Assembly: GCA_029946075.1 (NCBI GenBank)
Contig: JAQSDT010000682.1
Span: 1 to 21,040, forward strand
Direction of reading: 5' to 3'
Length of the DNA: 21,040 nt
Source of the DNA: a bacterium
GTDB taxonomy: Bacteria; Pseudomonadota; Alphaproteobacteria; Rhizobiales; Xanthobacteraceae
Both the position numbers and the translations under genes were made by a program. Below, piece by piece: positions 1-6,997 of this stretch (position 1 is the first letter of the stretch; every line of letters begins with the position of its first letter). The notes under the pieces were generated by a model. The model saw nothing but the letters and a program-made list of their open reading frames with translations. It was not told the DNA's origin and did no database searches.

Positions 1-132
1 CCGGACATGGGTGTCCTGGGGCCATTGGGGCGGTTTCGGGCTGCAACATACTGATTTTGGCCGTCGATGCCAGCGTTTTGCCGCCTTTTCGGGCGGGGTG
101 CCCAAAGCGGCAAACGGGCCGAAATCGGCCGC

Positions 133-852
133 TTATTTGCGAGCCGGGTCGGGAAAATTGACCGTTTTGGCGTTGTGTCCGGCGAAGGCGGGCGGGATCG
201 AAAACTCCCCGGTTTTCAGGTCGTAGACGCAGCGCCAGTCCTCGACCCATGGCAACGGCGTTTCCTCGCCCTGGGCGTCGAAGTTGAGGCTGAGCGCGAT
301 GTAACGGTTGGGAGGCCAATGCTGCTTGAGCGCGGCGTAGTTGTCCTCCAGTCCCTTGATCAGATGCACCTGCACATGGCTGAGTGAGTCGTGGTCCTTG
401 GCCTCGCGCTTGATTTCCCGGGCGACCGGCTGGCTGTAGAAATAGTCCCACGCCAGTTCGCCCAGCGGTTTTGCGGTCGCCGCCGCGAACTGATGGCCGC
501 TGCGCCGGTACAGGAACAGCGTGTGGAAACCCGCGCCCGTCTTCTGCATGCGCACCAGCCACTGGCTGTCGGGGCTGAAACGGAATCCGGCGCGGTAGCC
601 TGCAAGGTCAGTGTTTTCGCCGGGGTTGAGCAGTACGCCGCGGCGCTTCGGATCGAAGGCCCAGAACTGGTAGACCCAGTCATCGCTGGATTTGTCGACA
701 TACTGCTCGATGCGCACCTGGCCATCGGGAGAGGTGGATTTCTCGTCGGCGACGCGTTTGAATTTGCTGCCGGGACCGGCGGCGCCGGCCGGCGCCGCGG
801 CGAGGCACGCCAGCAGAAGCAGCGCCGCTTTTCCAAAACGATAATCCGACAT
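133..852 (-). CDS. Exported protein of unknown function
   Basis: The 239-residue product starts with a classic signal peptide: a short positive N-region (residues 1-7), a Leu/Ala-rich core and an Ala-rich cleavage area ending near residue 24 (AGA). It is therefore probably periplasmic. The mature part is rich in Trp, Tyr and Phe and has segments such as SPDGQVRIEQYV and FRFSPDSQWLVRMQK that resemble strands of a beta-propeller or WD-like secreted protein, but I recognise no family and see no catalytic motif. An AGGA lies 7 bases before the ATG, which fixes the start. It is divergent from epmA across about 250 bases, so the two do not share an operon. Coding is certain from length and composition; function is not. 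Confidence 0.8.
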   Translation of the reverse strand: MSDYRFGKAALLLLACLAAAPAGAAGPGSKFKRVADEKSTSPDGQVRIEQYVDKSSDDWVYQFWAFDPKRRGVLLNPGENTDLAGYRAGFRFSPDSQWLVRMQKTGAGFHTLFLYRRSGHQFAAATAKPLGELAWDYFYSQPVAREIKREAKDHDSLSHVQVHLIKGLEDNYAALKQHWPPNRYIALSLNFDAQGEETPLPWVEDWRCVYDLKTGEFSIPPAFAGHNAKTVNFPDPARK

Positions 853-1099
853 GTCCAGTTCCTGCTGCCAACTCTCGGCATTGGACTGGCCAGCAGGCTA
901 CAAGGTTCAGCGCGGCCAGACTCGCGCCGATGGACAAGGGCGGTGTCTTTCGACATGAAGGAAACGGCTGCGCGCGGTCGGCGGCCGCGCCGGTAGTCGG
1001 GTATGAATTTTCGTAAGAATAGTTGAACGATATCAATGGCGTTGGACGGTTCATGAACGATTCTGTTCGCATCGAAGGCGCGGTTCGGCGGACGGTTCG

Positions 1100-2152
1100 A
1101 TGAGCGGAATCGCTCAACCCTCGCCATGGTGGTCGGCAAGCCGGCATGCCGACCGCAGGCCGTTTCTGATGGCGCGGGCCACGATTACCAGGGCGGTGCG
1201 GGGCTGGTTCGATGAGCAGGGATTTGCCGAGGTCGAGACCGGCATCCTGCAGGTCTCGCCCGGTAACGAGACGCATCTGCATGCGCCACGCACCGAACTG
1301 ACGCGCGGCGATGGAACCCGCGCGACGCGTTACCTGCGAACCTCGCCGGAATTCGCCGCCAAGAAATTGCTGGCCGCAGGTGAAGCGCAGATATTCGAAT
1401 TCGCGCGCGTGTTCCGCGACCGCGAGCGCGGGGATCTGCATCTGCCCGAATTCACGATGCTGGAATGGTACCGCGCCGGCGCCGGCTATGACGCCATCAT
1501 GGCCGATACCATCGTGGTGATTGCGCACGCCGCGCAGGCGACCGGCATCGGGACGTTTTCGTTTCGCGGCAAGCGCGCGGACCCCTTTGCCGATCCGGAA
1601 CTGCTGACGGTGGCGCAGGCGTTCGAGCGCTTTGCCGGCATCGATCTGCTGGCCACGATTGCGGATGGGGAAGGTGATCGCACGGCGCTCGCCGAGGCCG
1701 CAAAGGCGCGTGTCCGTATCAGCGACGACGACACCTGGTCGGACATTTTCAGCAAGGTGCTGGTCGAGCACGTCGAGCCGAACCTCGGGCAGGGGCAATT
1801 GACCGTGCTGTTCGAATACCCTTCGCCGGAAGCGGCCCTGGCGCGGACCAAGGGCGCCGATCCCCGCGTTGCCGAACGGTTTGAGGTCTATGCCTGCGGG
1901 GTCGAACTTGCCAACGGGTTCGGCGAGCTGACCGACGCCGCCGAGCAGCGCCATCGCTTCACCGCCGCCATGGACGAGAAGGAGCGGCGCTACGGCGAGC
2001 GTTATCCGCTCGACGAGGATTTTCTCGCCGCAGTCGCCGCGATGCCGCCGTCCAGTGGCGTCGCGCTCGGCTTTGACCGGCTTGTGATGCTGGCCAGTGG
2101 TGCGCTGCGGGTCGATCAGGTGGTATGGACACCACCGGCAGGTGAGGCATGA
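1100..2152 (+). CDS. epmA: EF-P--(R)-beta-lysine ligase EpmA
   Basis: EpmA (GenX/PoxA/YjeA) is a stand-alone paralogue of class II lysyl-tRNA synthetase that activates (R)-beta-lysine with ATP and attaches it to a conserved lysine of elongation factor P, helping ribosomes through polyproline stretches. The 350-residue length is near the E. coli enzyme (325), and there is no N-terminal tRNA-binding domain. Class II motif 2 is seen at about residues 101-124 (FARVFRDRERG, then PEFTMLEWY), the substrate-pocket segment FEVYACGVELANGF at about 272-285, and motif 3 GVALGFDRLVML at 320-331. The first ATG is preferred because residues 8-37 align with the start of E. coli EpmA. The stop overlaps the epmB start by ATGA, so the two are translationally coupled. 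No EpmC-type hydroxylase is nearby. Confidence 0.95.
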   Translation: MSGIAQPSPWWSASRHADRRPFLMARATITRAVRGWFDEQGFAEVETGILQVSPGNETHLHAPRTELTRGDGTRATRYLRTSPEFAAKKLLAAGEAQIFEFARVFRDRERGDLHLPEFTMLEWYRAGAGYDAIMADTIVVIAHAAQATGIGTFSFRGKRADPFADPELLTVAQAFERFAGIDLLATIADGEGDRTALAEAAKARVRISDDDTWSDIFSKVLVEHVEPNLGQGQLTVLFEYPSPEAALARTKGADPRVAERFEVYACGVELANGFGELTDAAEQRHRFTAAMDEKERRYGERYPLDEDFLAAVAAMPPSSGVALGFDRLVMLASGALRVDQVVWTPPAGEA

Positions 2153-3240
2153 ACCGGATCGATCCCAAACTGGCGGCGACCTTGCGGCAGCCCGCCGAAC
2201 TGATCGAGCGCGGGCTGGCACAGACGGCCGATCTGGCCGACCTCGAACGGGTCGCCGCGCGCTATGCGATTGCGGTGACGCCCGAGATTGCCGGACTGAT
2301 CGACCCGGAAAATCCGGATGATCCGATCGCGCGGCAGTTCATTCCGAGCGCGCTGGAACTCATCAGCACACCGGGGGAAGATGCCGATCCGATCGGCGAT
2401 GACGCGCATTCGCCGGTCGCCGGCATCGTGCACCGTTATCCCGACCGGGTGCTGTTCAAGCTGGTGCACGTTTGCGCCGTCTATTGCCGGTTCTGTTTCC
2501 GCCGCGAAATGGTCGGGCCGGGCAAGGCGACGGCATTGCCGGAAGGCGCCTACCGCGATGCGCTGGACTATATCCGCGGGCACGCCGAAATCTGGGAAGT
2601 CATCCTGACCGGCGGCGATCCCCTGATGCTGTCGCCGCGCCGTCTCGCGGAGATCATGGCCGACCTTGCCGCCATCGATCACGTCAAGATCGTGCGGTTG
2701 CACACCCGCGTTCCGGTCGCCGCGCCGAAGCGCGTTGATGCCGACATGGTCCGCGCGTTGCGGGTCGCGGGCGTGGCAACGTGGGTCGCCGTGCATGCCA
2801 ATCACCCGCGCGAACTGACCGTCGAGGCCCGCGCTGCCTGCGCGCGCCTGACGGATGCCGGCATTCCCCTGGTGAGCCAGTCGGTGCTGCTGCGCGGCGT
2901 CAACGATGATGCTGCGACGCTGGAGGCGCTGATGCGGGTCTTCGTCGAATGCCGGATCAAGCCCTATTACCTGCACCATGGCGATCTCGCGCCAGGCACG
3001 GCGCATCTGCGGACCACGATTGAAGCGGGACAGGAACTGATGCGAGGCCTGCGCGGCCGCGTTTCGGGCCTGTGCCAGCCGGATTACGTGCTCGATATTC
3101 CCGGCGGTCACGGCAAGGCGCCGATCGGCCCGAATTATTTGTCGCATCCGAATTCAGGGGAACGTGAACTATCCTCTGAATCGAAGTATCGTATCGTCGA
3201 TTATTGCGGCGACGTTCACCTCTATCCGCCGAAGCCGTGA
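2149..3240 (+). CDS. epmB: EF-P lysine 2,3-aminomutase EpmB (radical SAM)
   Basis: EpmB converts (S)-alpha-lysine to (R)-beta-lysine, the substrate of EpmA. It is a radical SAM, PLP-dependent enzyme. The 363-residue product carries the cluster-binding CX3CX2C motif at C109, C113 and C116 (CAVYCRFCF), the SAM-binding GGDPL at 155-159, and the PLP-lysine region PGGHGKAPIGP with K323. Length and the absence of long terminal extensions fit EpmB (E. coli YjeK, 342 residues) better than clostridial lysine 2,3-aminomutase (over 400 residues). Its ATG sits inside the epmA stop (ATGA), so co-expression is nearly certain. A catabolic lysine aminomutase is the alternative, but adjacency to epmA argues strongly against it. 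Confidence 0.95.
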   Translation: MNRIDPKLAATLRQPAELIERGLAQTADLADLERVAARYAIAVTPEIAGLIDPENPDDPIARQFIPSALELISTPGEDADPIGDDAHSPVAGIVHRYPDRVLFKLVHVCAVYCRFCFRREMVGPGKATALPEGAYRDALDYIRGHAEIWEVILTGGDPLMLSPRRLAEIMADLAAIDHVKIVRLHTRVPVAAPKRVDADMVRALRVAGVATWVAVHANHPRELTVEARAACARLTDAGIPLVSQSVLLRGVNDDAATLEALMRVFVECRIKPYYLHHGDLAPGTAHLRTTIEAGQELMRGLRGRVSGLCQPDYVLDIPGGHGKAPIGPNYLSHPNSGERELSSESKYRIVDYCGDVHLYPPKP

Positions 3241-3247
3241 TCCGGCG

Positions 3248-3463
3248 ATGACGGAGGAAGGCGAAAGGAAACCGGAGCCGCAGGAAGACGAGGGCAATCG
3301 CGGGGTCCAGAACGCGGTCATGCTCGGCTTCTTCGTGGCGCTGGTGGCAGCCGGGATCTGGCTGCTCGCCACCATGGCCGATGTACGAAAGGCGCAGGAC
3401 TGCGCCGGGCAGGGGCGGCGCAATTGCGCGACGATCGATGTTCCTGTGCGGCTCGACAGATAA
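3248..3463 (+). CDS. Small single-span membrane protein
   Basis: This 71-residue protein begins 7 bases after the epmB stop and so probably belongs to the epmAB transcript. Residues 1-20 are highly charged (Glu/Lys rich), residues 22-42 form one transmembrane helix (AVMLGFFVALVAAGIWLL), and the tail contains two cysteines (C52, C60) in a short region suited to a periplasmic disulfide. I recognise no characterised family, though it looks like small conserved proteins of Bradyrhizobium. An in-frame upstream start at 3164 would overlap epmB by 77 bases and is less likely. No strong Shine-Dalgarno sequence is visible, so translation may depend on coupling to epmB. Confidence 0.7.
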   Translation: MTEEGERKPEPQEDEGNRGVQNAVMLGFFVALVAAGIWLLATMADVRKAQDCAGQGRRNCATIDVPVRLDR

Positions 3464-3481
3464 CGAGGCGGGAGAACCGGG

Positions 3482-3736
3482 ATGCAAAAGACAGTATTGG
3501 CGATGGCGCTGATGGTTCTGGTCGGAGGCGCGGATGCCCTCGCACAGGGCGCTTCATCCGTTCCGAAGAATTCCGGCGCCACGGGCACCACAGGCGCACA
3601 GGCGCCGGTCGGTCACCGGCAGCCGCGACCGACCGACCTGCCGAACCAGAAGAATCTGAGCGATCCGAACGATCCGCTCAGCAAGGAAAACGCAGCGCTC
3701 GACAAAAAGATCAAGAGCATCTGCCGCGGCTGCTAG
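3482..3736 (+). CDS. Small secreted protein, unknown function
   Basis: The 84-residue product has a signal peptide (residues 1-22, hydrophobic core LAMALMVLVGGA, cleavage after ALAQ or nearby). The mature chain is short, hydrophilic and Pro/Gly/Asn-rich, then has a charged helix-like end (SKENAALDKKIKSIC) with two C-terminal cysteines, C81 and C84. GGGAG lies 7 bases before the ATG, so the start is well supported. It follows the preceding membrane protein by 18 bases on the same strand and likely shares its transcript. I do not recognise the family; a small periplasmic protein is all that can be said. Confidence 0.72.
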   Translation: MQKTVLAMALMVLVGGADALAQGASSVPKNSGATGTTGAQAPVGHRQPRPTDLPNQKNLSDPNDPLSKENAALDKKIKSICRGC

Positions 3737-3740
3737 GTTT

Positions 3741-3788
3741 CGCTTCATCGAAGCGCGAGCAGGGTCCGCGCATGCGGGCCCTGCTTGC
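3741..3788. terminator. Tandem hairpins between convergent genes
   Basis: A 6-bp hairpin (3741-3755, loop ATC) abuts a 15-bp stem with two G-U pairs and a GCAT loop (arms 3755-3769 and 3774-3788). They fill the gap between the convergent small secreted protein and DAHP synthase genes. Neither side has a real T-tract, so a transcript-end or bidirectional termination role is inferred from position and stem strength only. Confidence 0.45.
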
Positions 3789-3807
3789 TGCATGTGCGGT
3801 CACGAGA

Positions 3808-4893
3808 TCAGGCCGTCCGCTCCTGCAGGCCACGTTCACGCGCATTGCGGCGCTTTTCCACGGCATCGGCAAGCAGCTTCAACGATGATACCGTCGTGTC
3901 CCAGTCGATACAGCCATCGGTGATGCTCTGGCCGTAGGTCAAGGGCTTGCCCGGCACGACGTCCTGGCGGCCGGCGACCAGATTGCTCTCGATCATGACG
4001 CCGGTGATGCGCTGCTCGCCATCCGCAAGCTGCTGCGCGATATCGGCGACGACCAGCGGCTGGTTCTCCGGCTTCTTGGCGCTGTTGGCGTGGCTGGTGT
4101 CGATCATGAGACGTGAAGAGACACCGGCACGCGCGAGTTCGACGCCAGCGGCATCGACGCTGGCGCGGTCGTAATTCGGCTTGCTGCCGCCGCGCAGGAT
4201 GATGTGGCAGTCCTCGTTTCCCGTGGTGGCCGCAATCGCCGAGCGGCCGCCCTTGGTGACCGCCATGAAATGATGCGGGTGCGAGGCCGACTTCACGGCT
4301 TCGGCGGCGATACGGACATTGCCGTCGGTGCCGTTCTTGAAGCCGACCGGGCACGACAATCCCGACGCCAGTTCGCGGTGGATCTGGCTCTCGGTCGTGC
4401 GCGCGCCGATTGCCGCCCACGCCACGAGATCGGCGATGTATTGCGGCGTCGTCATGTCGAGGAATTCCGCGCCGGCCGGCAAGCCGAGATTATTCACCGC
4501 CGAGAGCACGTTGCGGCCGAGCCGCAGGCCCTTGTTGATGTCGAAGCTGCCGTCGAGATCGGGATCGTTGATCAGGCCCTTCCAGCCGACGGTGGTGCGG
4601 GGCTTCTCGAAATAGACGCGCATCACGATTTCGAGCTGGCCGGCGAGTTCCTCGCGCAGCGCGACGAGGCGCTCGGCGTATTCGATGGCAGCGGCGGGAT
4701 CGTGGACCGAGCAGGGGCCGACCACGACCAGCAGGCGGTCGTCGGTGCCATGGAGAATGGCGTGGATGGCGTTGCGCGCGGCCATCACGACACGGGTGGC
4801 AGTCAGCGTGCGCGGGATTTCCCGCATCACCTCTTGTGGCGTGCTCAGTTCTTTCAGTTCGCTAATTCGAAGGTCGTCGGTGGTGCTCAACAC
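3808..4893 (-). CDS. aroG: 3-deoxy-7-phosphoheptulonate synthase, AroG type (GTG start)
   Basis: DAHP synthase condenses phosphoenolpyruvate with erythrose 4-phosphate, the first and committing step of the shikimate pathway to Phe, Tyr and Trp. With the GTG start at 4893 the protein has 361 residues, and its metal ligands C61 (GPCSVHDP), H268 (MIDTSHAN), E302 (GVMIESN) and D326 (SITDGCID) fall at exactly the E. coli AroG numbers. AGGAG sits 8 bases before this GTG. A longer frame opening at TTG 4977 would run through the leader terminator and is rejected. The region around NDP at 109-111 and 148-180 matches the type I-alpha, feedback-regulated class; which amino acid inhibits it cannot be read from sequence. 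Expression is probably controlled by the attenuator just upstream. Confidence 0.96.
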   Translation of the reverse strand: MLSTTDDLRISELKELSTPQEVMREIPRTLTATRVVMAARNAIHAILHGTDDRLLVVVGPCSVHDPAAAIEYAERLVALREELAGQLEIVMRVYFEKPRTTVGWKGLINDPDLDGSFDINKGLRLGRNVLSAVNNLGLPAGAEFLDMTTPQYIADLVAWAAIGARTTESQIHRELASGLSCPVGFKNGTDGNVRIAAEAVKSASHPHHFMAVTKGGRSAIAATTGNEDCHIILRGGSKPNYDRASVDAAGVELARAGVSSRLMIDTSHANSAKKPENQPLVVADIAQQLADGEQRITGVMIESNLVAGRQDVVPGKPLTYGQSITDGCIDWDTTVSSLKLLADAVEKRRNARERGLQERTA

Positions 4894-4901
4894 GGCTCTG
4901 G

Positions 4902-4906
4902 CTCCT
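4902..4906 (-). promoter_or_regulatory. Ribosome binding site that decides the aroG start
   Basis: AGGAG on the minus strand, 8 bases before the GTG at 4893. It lies downstream of the leader terminator, so aroG translation begins only on read-through transcripts. Confidence 0.75.
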
Positions 4907-4932
4907 GGTTTGTGCGGAACCTGCCGGCCAAT

Positions 4933-4957
4933 AAAAAAGCCGCCAGGTTTGGCGGCT
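4933..4957 (-). terminator. Intrinsic terminator of the aroG attenuator
   Basis: On the minus strand an 8-bp perfect stem, AGCCGCCA (4957-4950) with TGGCGGCT (4945-4938), closes a four-base AACC loop and runs straight into six T residues (4938-4933). It is a textbook rho-independent terminator, but it lies upstream of aroG, between the leader ORF stop (4982) and the aroG start (4893). The 5' arm CCGCCA (4955-4950) can instead pair with TGGCGG in the leader ORF (5010-5005), giving a competing antiterminator. Confidence 0.88.
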
Positions 4958-4981
4958 GTTTGGACTTTGTGCGTCAATTCA

Positions 4982-5062
4982 TCAGATTGAGCGCGATCCT
5001 CCCACCGCCAGCGAGCTGTCGTAGCTAAAGTACCAATAGTTGCTGGTGGCGATCATGATCAT
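4982..5062 (-). CDS. Aromatic amino acid leader peptide of aroG (attenuator)
   Basis: A 26-codon ORF whose residues 8-14 are Asn-Tyr-Trp-Tyr-Phe-Ser-Tyr, so five of six codons 9-14 specify aromatic amino acids. It ends in two in-frame UGA codons (4984-4982, then 4981-4979), 25 bases before a perfect terminator stem and about 90 bases before aroG. This is the arrangement of ribosome-mediated attenuation: stalling at Tyr/Trp/Phe codons when any charged aromatic tRNA is scarce would free codons 18-20 (TGGCGG) to pair with the terminator arm and let transcription enter aroG. A segment at codons 5-7 (GCCACCAGC) can pair with 5012-5002 as the competing upstream helix. No Shine-Dalgarno sequence is seen; the promoter suggests the transcript begins at or next to this ATG. 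The alternative in-frame ATG at 5056 would give 24 residues. Confidence 0.85.
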   Translation of the reverse strand: MIMIATSNYWYFSYDSSLAVGGSRSI

Positions 5063-5069
5063 GGCGGGC

Positions 5070-5098
5070 TCTATAGCCGAGGTTTTGGGGCTTGTCAT
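5070..5098 (-). promoter_or_regulatory. Sigma-70-type promoter of the leader-aroG transcript
   Basis: On the minus strand ATGACA (5098-5093, 5/6 match to TTGACA) is followed after exactly 17 bases by TATAGA (5075-5070, 4/6 match to TATAAT). The start point expected 7-8 bases further coincides with the leader ATG at 5062, predicting a leaderless or nearly leaderless leader mRNA. Confidence 0.65.
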
Positions 5099-5121
5099 CC
5101 CCAAATCGGCAACAGTCGGCG

Positions 5122-5694
5122 TCAGGAATTGCGCGCGGCGAGCGCCATGCCCACCAGCGAGGCGCCGCCCAGCACGAGATTGATGCCGACGAGCAGGCCG
5201 ATCGCCCACTCGGCCGAGCCGGGAAGCCCGGCAACGATCAGGCCCGCGATCACGATGTCCATCAGCCCCGACACCAGCAGCCACGACCAGCGCCCGGACA
5301 ATTCGCGGCGGTGCTCCAGCGCGTACATGATCGACGTGACGCCTTCCGCGAGGAAGTAGGCGCCGACCACGATGGTAAGGGTGAGAACGCCCTGCATCGG
5401 CCGGGCGAGCAGGAGGAGCCCTGCGAGGACGGCGAGCGCCGCCGAAAACAGCGACCACCAGAAGCCCGGCATCTGCCGTGCCCAGAAGGTCGCGACCAGT
5501 CCGGCGATACCGCTGATCAGGAACATCCAGCCGAGGAAAATGGTGACGGCAAGGCTCGCCAGCGGCGGCACGATCATCGCGGCGAGGCCAAGCACGGCGA
5601 GCACGATGCCTTCGAACAGGAAGGCCTTCCAGTGCGCCTTCACCGTCGCGCCCATCTCCGATTGCAGCTTCTCGATGTCGTGCGGAAGGGTCAT
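5122..5694 (-). CDS. HdeD family (DUF308) membrane protein
   Basis: The 190-residue product has about 20 cytoplasmic N-terminal residues, then six predicted transmembrane helices in three hydrophobic pairs, with short loops such as ARQMPGFWW and EHRRELSGRW. The pattern and the repeated helix-pair sequence (GIVLAVLGLAAMIVPP, LAVTIFLGWMFLISGIAG) match HdeD/DUF308 proteins. E. coli HdeD is linked to acid stress resistance at high cell density; the molecular function is unknown, and the acid link cannot be transferred safely. The ATG at 5694 is chosen because GGGAG lies 6 bases upstream; a TTG two codons earlier would sit on top of that site. Downstream on the same strand comes the leader/aroG unit, which has its own promoter. 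Confidence 0.85.
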   Translation of the reverse strand: MTLPHDIEKLQSEMGATVKAHWKAFLFEGIVLAVLGLAAMIVPPLASLAVTIFLGWMFLISGIAGLVATFWARQMPGFWWSLFSAALAVLAGLLLLARPMQGVLTLTIVVGAYFLAEGVTSIMYALEHRRELSGRWSWLLVSGLMDIVIAGLIVAGLPGSAEWAIGLLVGINLVLGGASLVGMALAARNS

Positions 5695-5732
5695 TGGCAA
5701 CTCCCGGAGCCGGCGGCGTCGAAGGAGCCGCC

Positions 5733-5762
5733 AATATAGCGTGCGTCCGGTCTGCGGGTAAA
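5733..5762 (-). promoter_or_regulatory. Candidate sigma-70 promoter for the HdeD-like gene
   Basis: TTTACC (5762-5757) and TATATT (5738-5733) on the minus strand are separated by 18 bases, about 40 bases upstream of the ATG at 5694. Both hexamers are partial matches; no experimental start is known. Confidence 0.45.
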
Positions 5763-5811
5763 ATTTGTTCGCAGGGCCACTTGAGCGAAATCAACGACGG
5801 TCGAACGAACT

Positions 5812-6855
5812 TCAGCTCGATCCCGGCGCGGATGAGAAGCCTTCCGAGGTGGTTCGCATCCGGTTGCGGCCGAAGACATAGATGGCCGACGTTGCCGCCA
5901 GCAGCGCCAGCCCGATCAGGATCGAGGTGAGGCCGAGCGGGATCAGCACCAGCGAGACGTTGCGATCCGGATTGACGAACCAATGGTGCAGCGACGTTAA
6001 CAGGAACGCGACGCCGGCAAAGCCTGCGCCGGCGCCCACCAGCAACAGCGCCCACATTCGGCGGAGCTGGCTCAGGCGTTCGCGCGCCAGCTCGGTGCGC
6101 GGCGCGTGGTGACGGCCGACGCGCCGCACCAGCCTGACCGCAAATCCGATCGAGCTGAATCCAATGATCAGACTCGTGGCCCCCAGCAGCATGCGGATGG
6201 TGGGGCCGAGTTCGGGGTGTTTCTGCAGGATCAGCAGCGGAAAATCGAACGCGGCATGCAGCGCGACGGGCGCAAGCAGCGCCAGCAGCCAGCTCGAGAT
6301 GCGCGCCCAGTCGCGGTTGTGCCGGTTGGCGCCCAGCGCCGTGCCGGCGCGCGCGATCGCGATATACGCGCCTGCGATGATGCCGAGCGCGCCGTGAAAC
6401 GGCACCGTCAGGACGCTGCGCAAGGCTGCCAGCGAGCGCCACATATCGGCGTGCTGGACGAGGTAAGCGAGGTTTTCATAGGCGGCAAAGCCGAGGCCCG
6501 CAGCGGCGCCGTAGACCACGGTGTCCATCGGGTCGGCAAAACTGCGACGCCGCACCGGGATCGAAACCGCGATGATGACAAGCACCTTCACGATTTCCTC
6601 GGGGGCGGCGACGCCGAACACCGAACGGAGCCCCTGCGTCATCCAGGGATTGCCAGGCACGGCGAGGATCGCGGCAAAGGGGGCACGAGCTACCCCAAGA
6701 AGCGAAATGCTGGCGGCCCCCAGGACGAAGGCGAGCCACACCCGCGCCGGCGGCCCGGGGCGCTCGTCGGCCGCGATCACCAGCCAGAGCACCAATAGGG
6801 CCGGAGCAATGGCGGCGACGCCGAGCGAAGTGGGGAGGGCCTGGAGCAGCAGCAT
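5812..6855 (-). CDS. PrsW-type intramembrane protease
   Basis: The 347-residue polytopic membrane protein shows the conserved PrsW motifs in order: an E-E pair at 86-87 (AAPEEIVK), the G-F-A-x-x-E-N motif with E127 (GLGFAAYENLAYL), H154 (PFHGALG) and H200...D204 (HAAFDFPL). These residues lie in successive helices and form the presumed glutamate-type active site shared with the CPBP (Rce1/CAAX-like) superfamily. Bacillus PrsW cleaves the anti-sigma factor RsiW at site 1; no sigma/anti-sigma pair is visible here, so the substrate is unknown. The last 120 residues add three more hydrophobic spans, making it longer than B. subtilis PrsW (about 220 residues). The Shine-Dalgarno sequence is weak. 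It ends 118 bases before the HdeD-like ATG. Confidence 0.85.
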   Translation of the reverse strand: MLLLQALPTSLGVAAIAPALLVLWLVIAADERPGPPARVWLAFVLGAASISLLGVARAPFAAILAVPGNPWMTQGLRSVFGVAAPEEIVKVLVIIAVSIPVRRRSFADPMDTVVYGAAAGLGFAAYENLAYLVQHADMWRSLAALRSVLTVPFHGALGIIAGAYIAIARAGTALGANRHNRDWARISSWLLALLAPVALHAAFDFPLLILQKHPELGPTIRMLLGATSLIIGFSSIGFAVRLVRRVGRHHAPRTELARERLSQLRRMWALLLVGAGAGFAGVAFLLTSLHHWFVNPDRNVSLVLIPLGLTSILIGLALLAATSAIYVFGRNRMRTTSEGFSSAPGSS

Positions 6856-6997
6856 CGTCGTGGAGCTTTACCTCGTCTGGCCGAAAATGGCCGTAAATTC
6901 AGGTGCTTTGCAAGATGTTCTAACGCGACGAGTTGTCCCAAGCCAAGCCGCGATCCGGCCGCTGCTTGAAGATCGTCGGGACGACGAATCCACTGCG

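Noticed and set aside
1049..1058. Perfect palindrome GTTCATGAAC upstream of epmA, considered as an SOS (LexA) box
   Set aside because: Spacing does not fit the alphaproteobacterial GTTC-N7-GTTC consensus.
680..2221. 513-codon open frame on the minus strand opposite epmA
   Set aside because: Antisense to a clear EpmA gene; no domain or ribosome binding site, and its composition (Arg, His, Gly rich) is that of a reversed GC-rich gene.
2116..3147. 343-codon open frame opposite epmB
   Set aside because: Shadow of epmB on the other strand, no recognisable domain.
4204..5028. 274-codon plus-strand frame opposite aroG
   Set aside because: Antisense shadow; aroG has all catalytic residues and the plus frame has none.
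5062..5098. Longer leader peptide starting at ATG 5098
   Set aside because: That ATG is inside the -35 hexamer, so it would lie upstream of the expected transcription start.
4982..6442. 486-codon minus-strand frame that ends with the aromatic leader peptide
   Set aside because: It runs antisense-frame through the HdeD-like and PrsW genes on the same strand in another frame; only its last 26 codons behave as a separate ORF.
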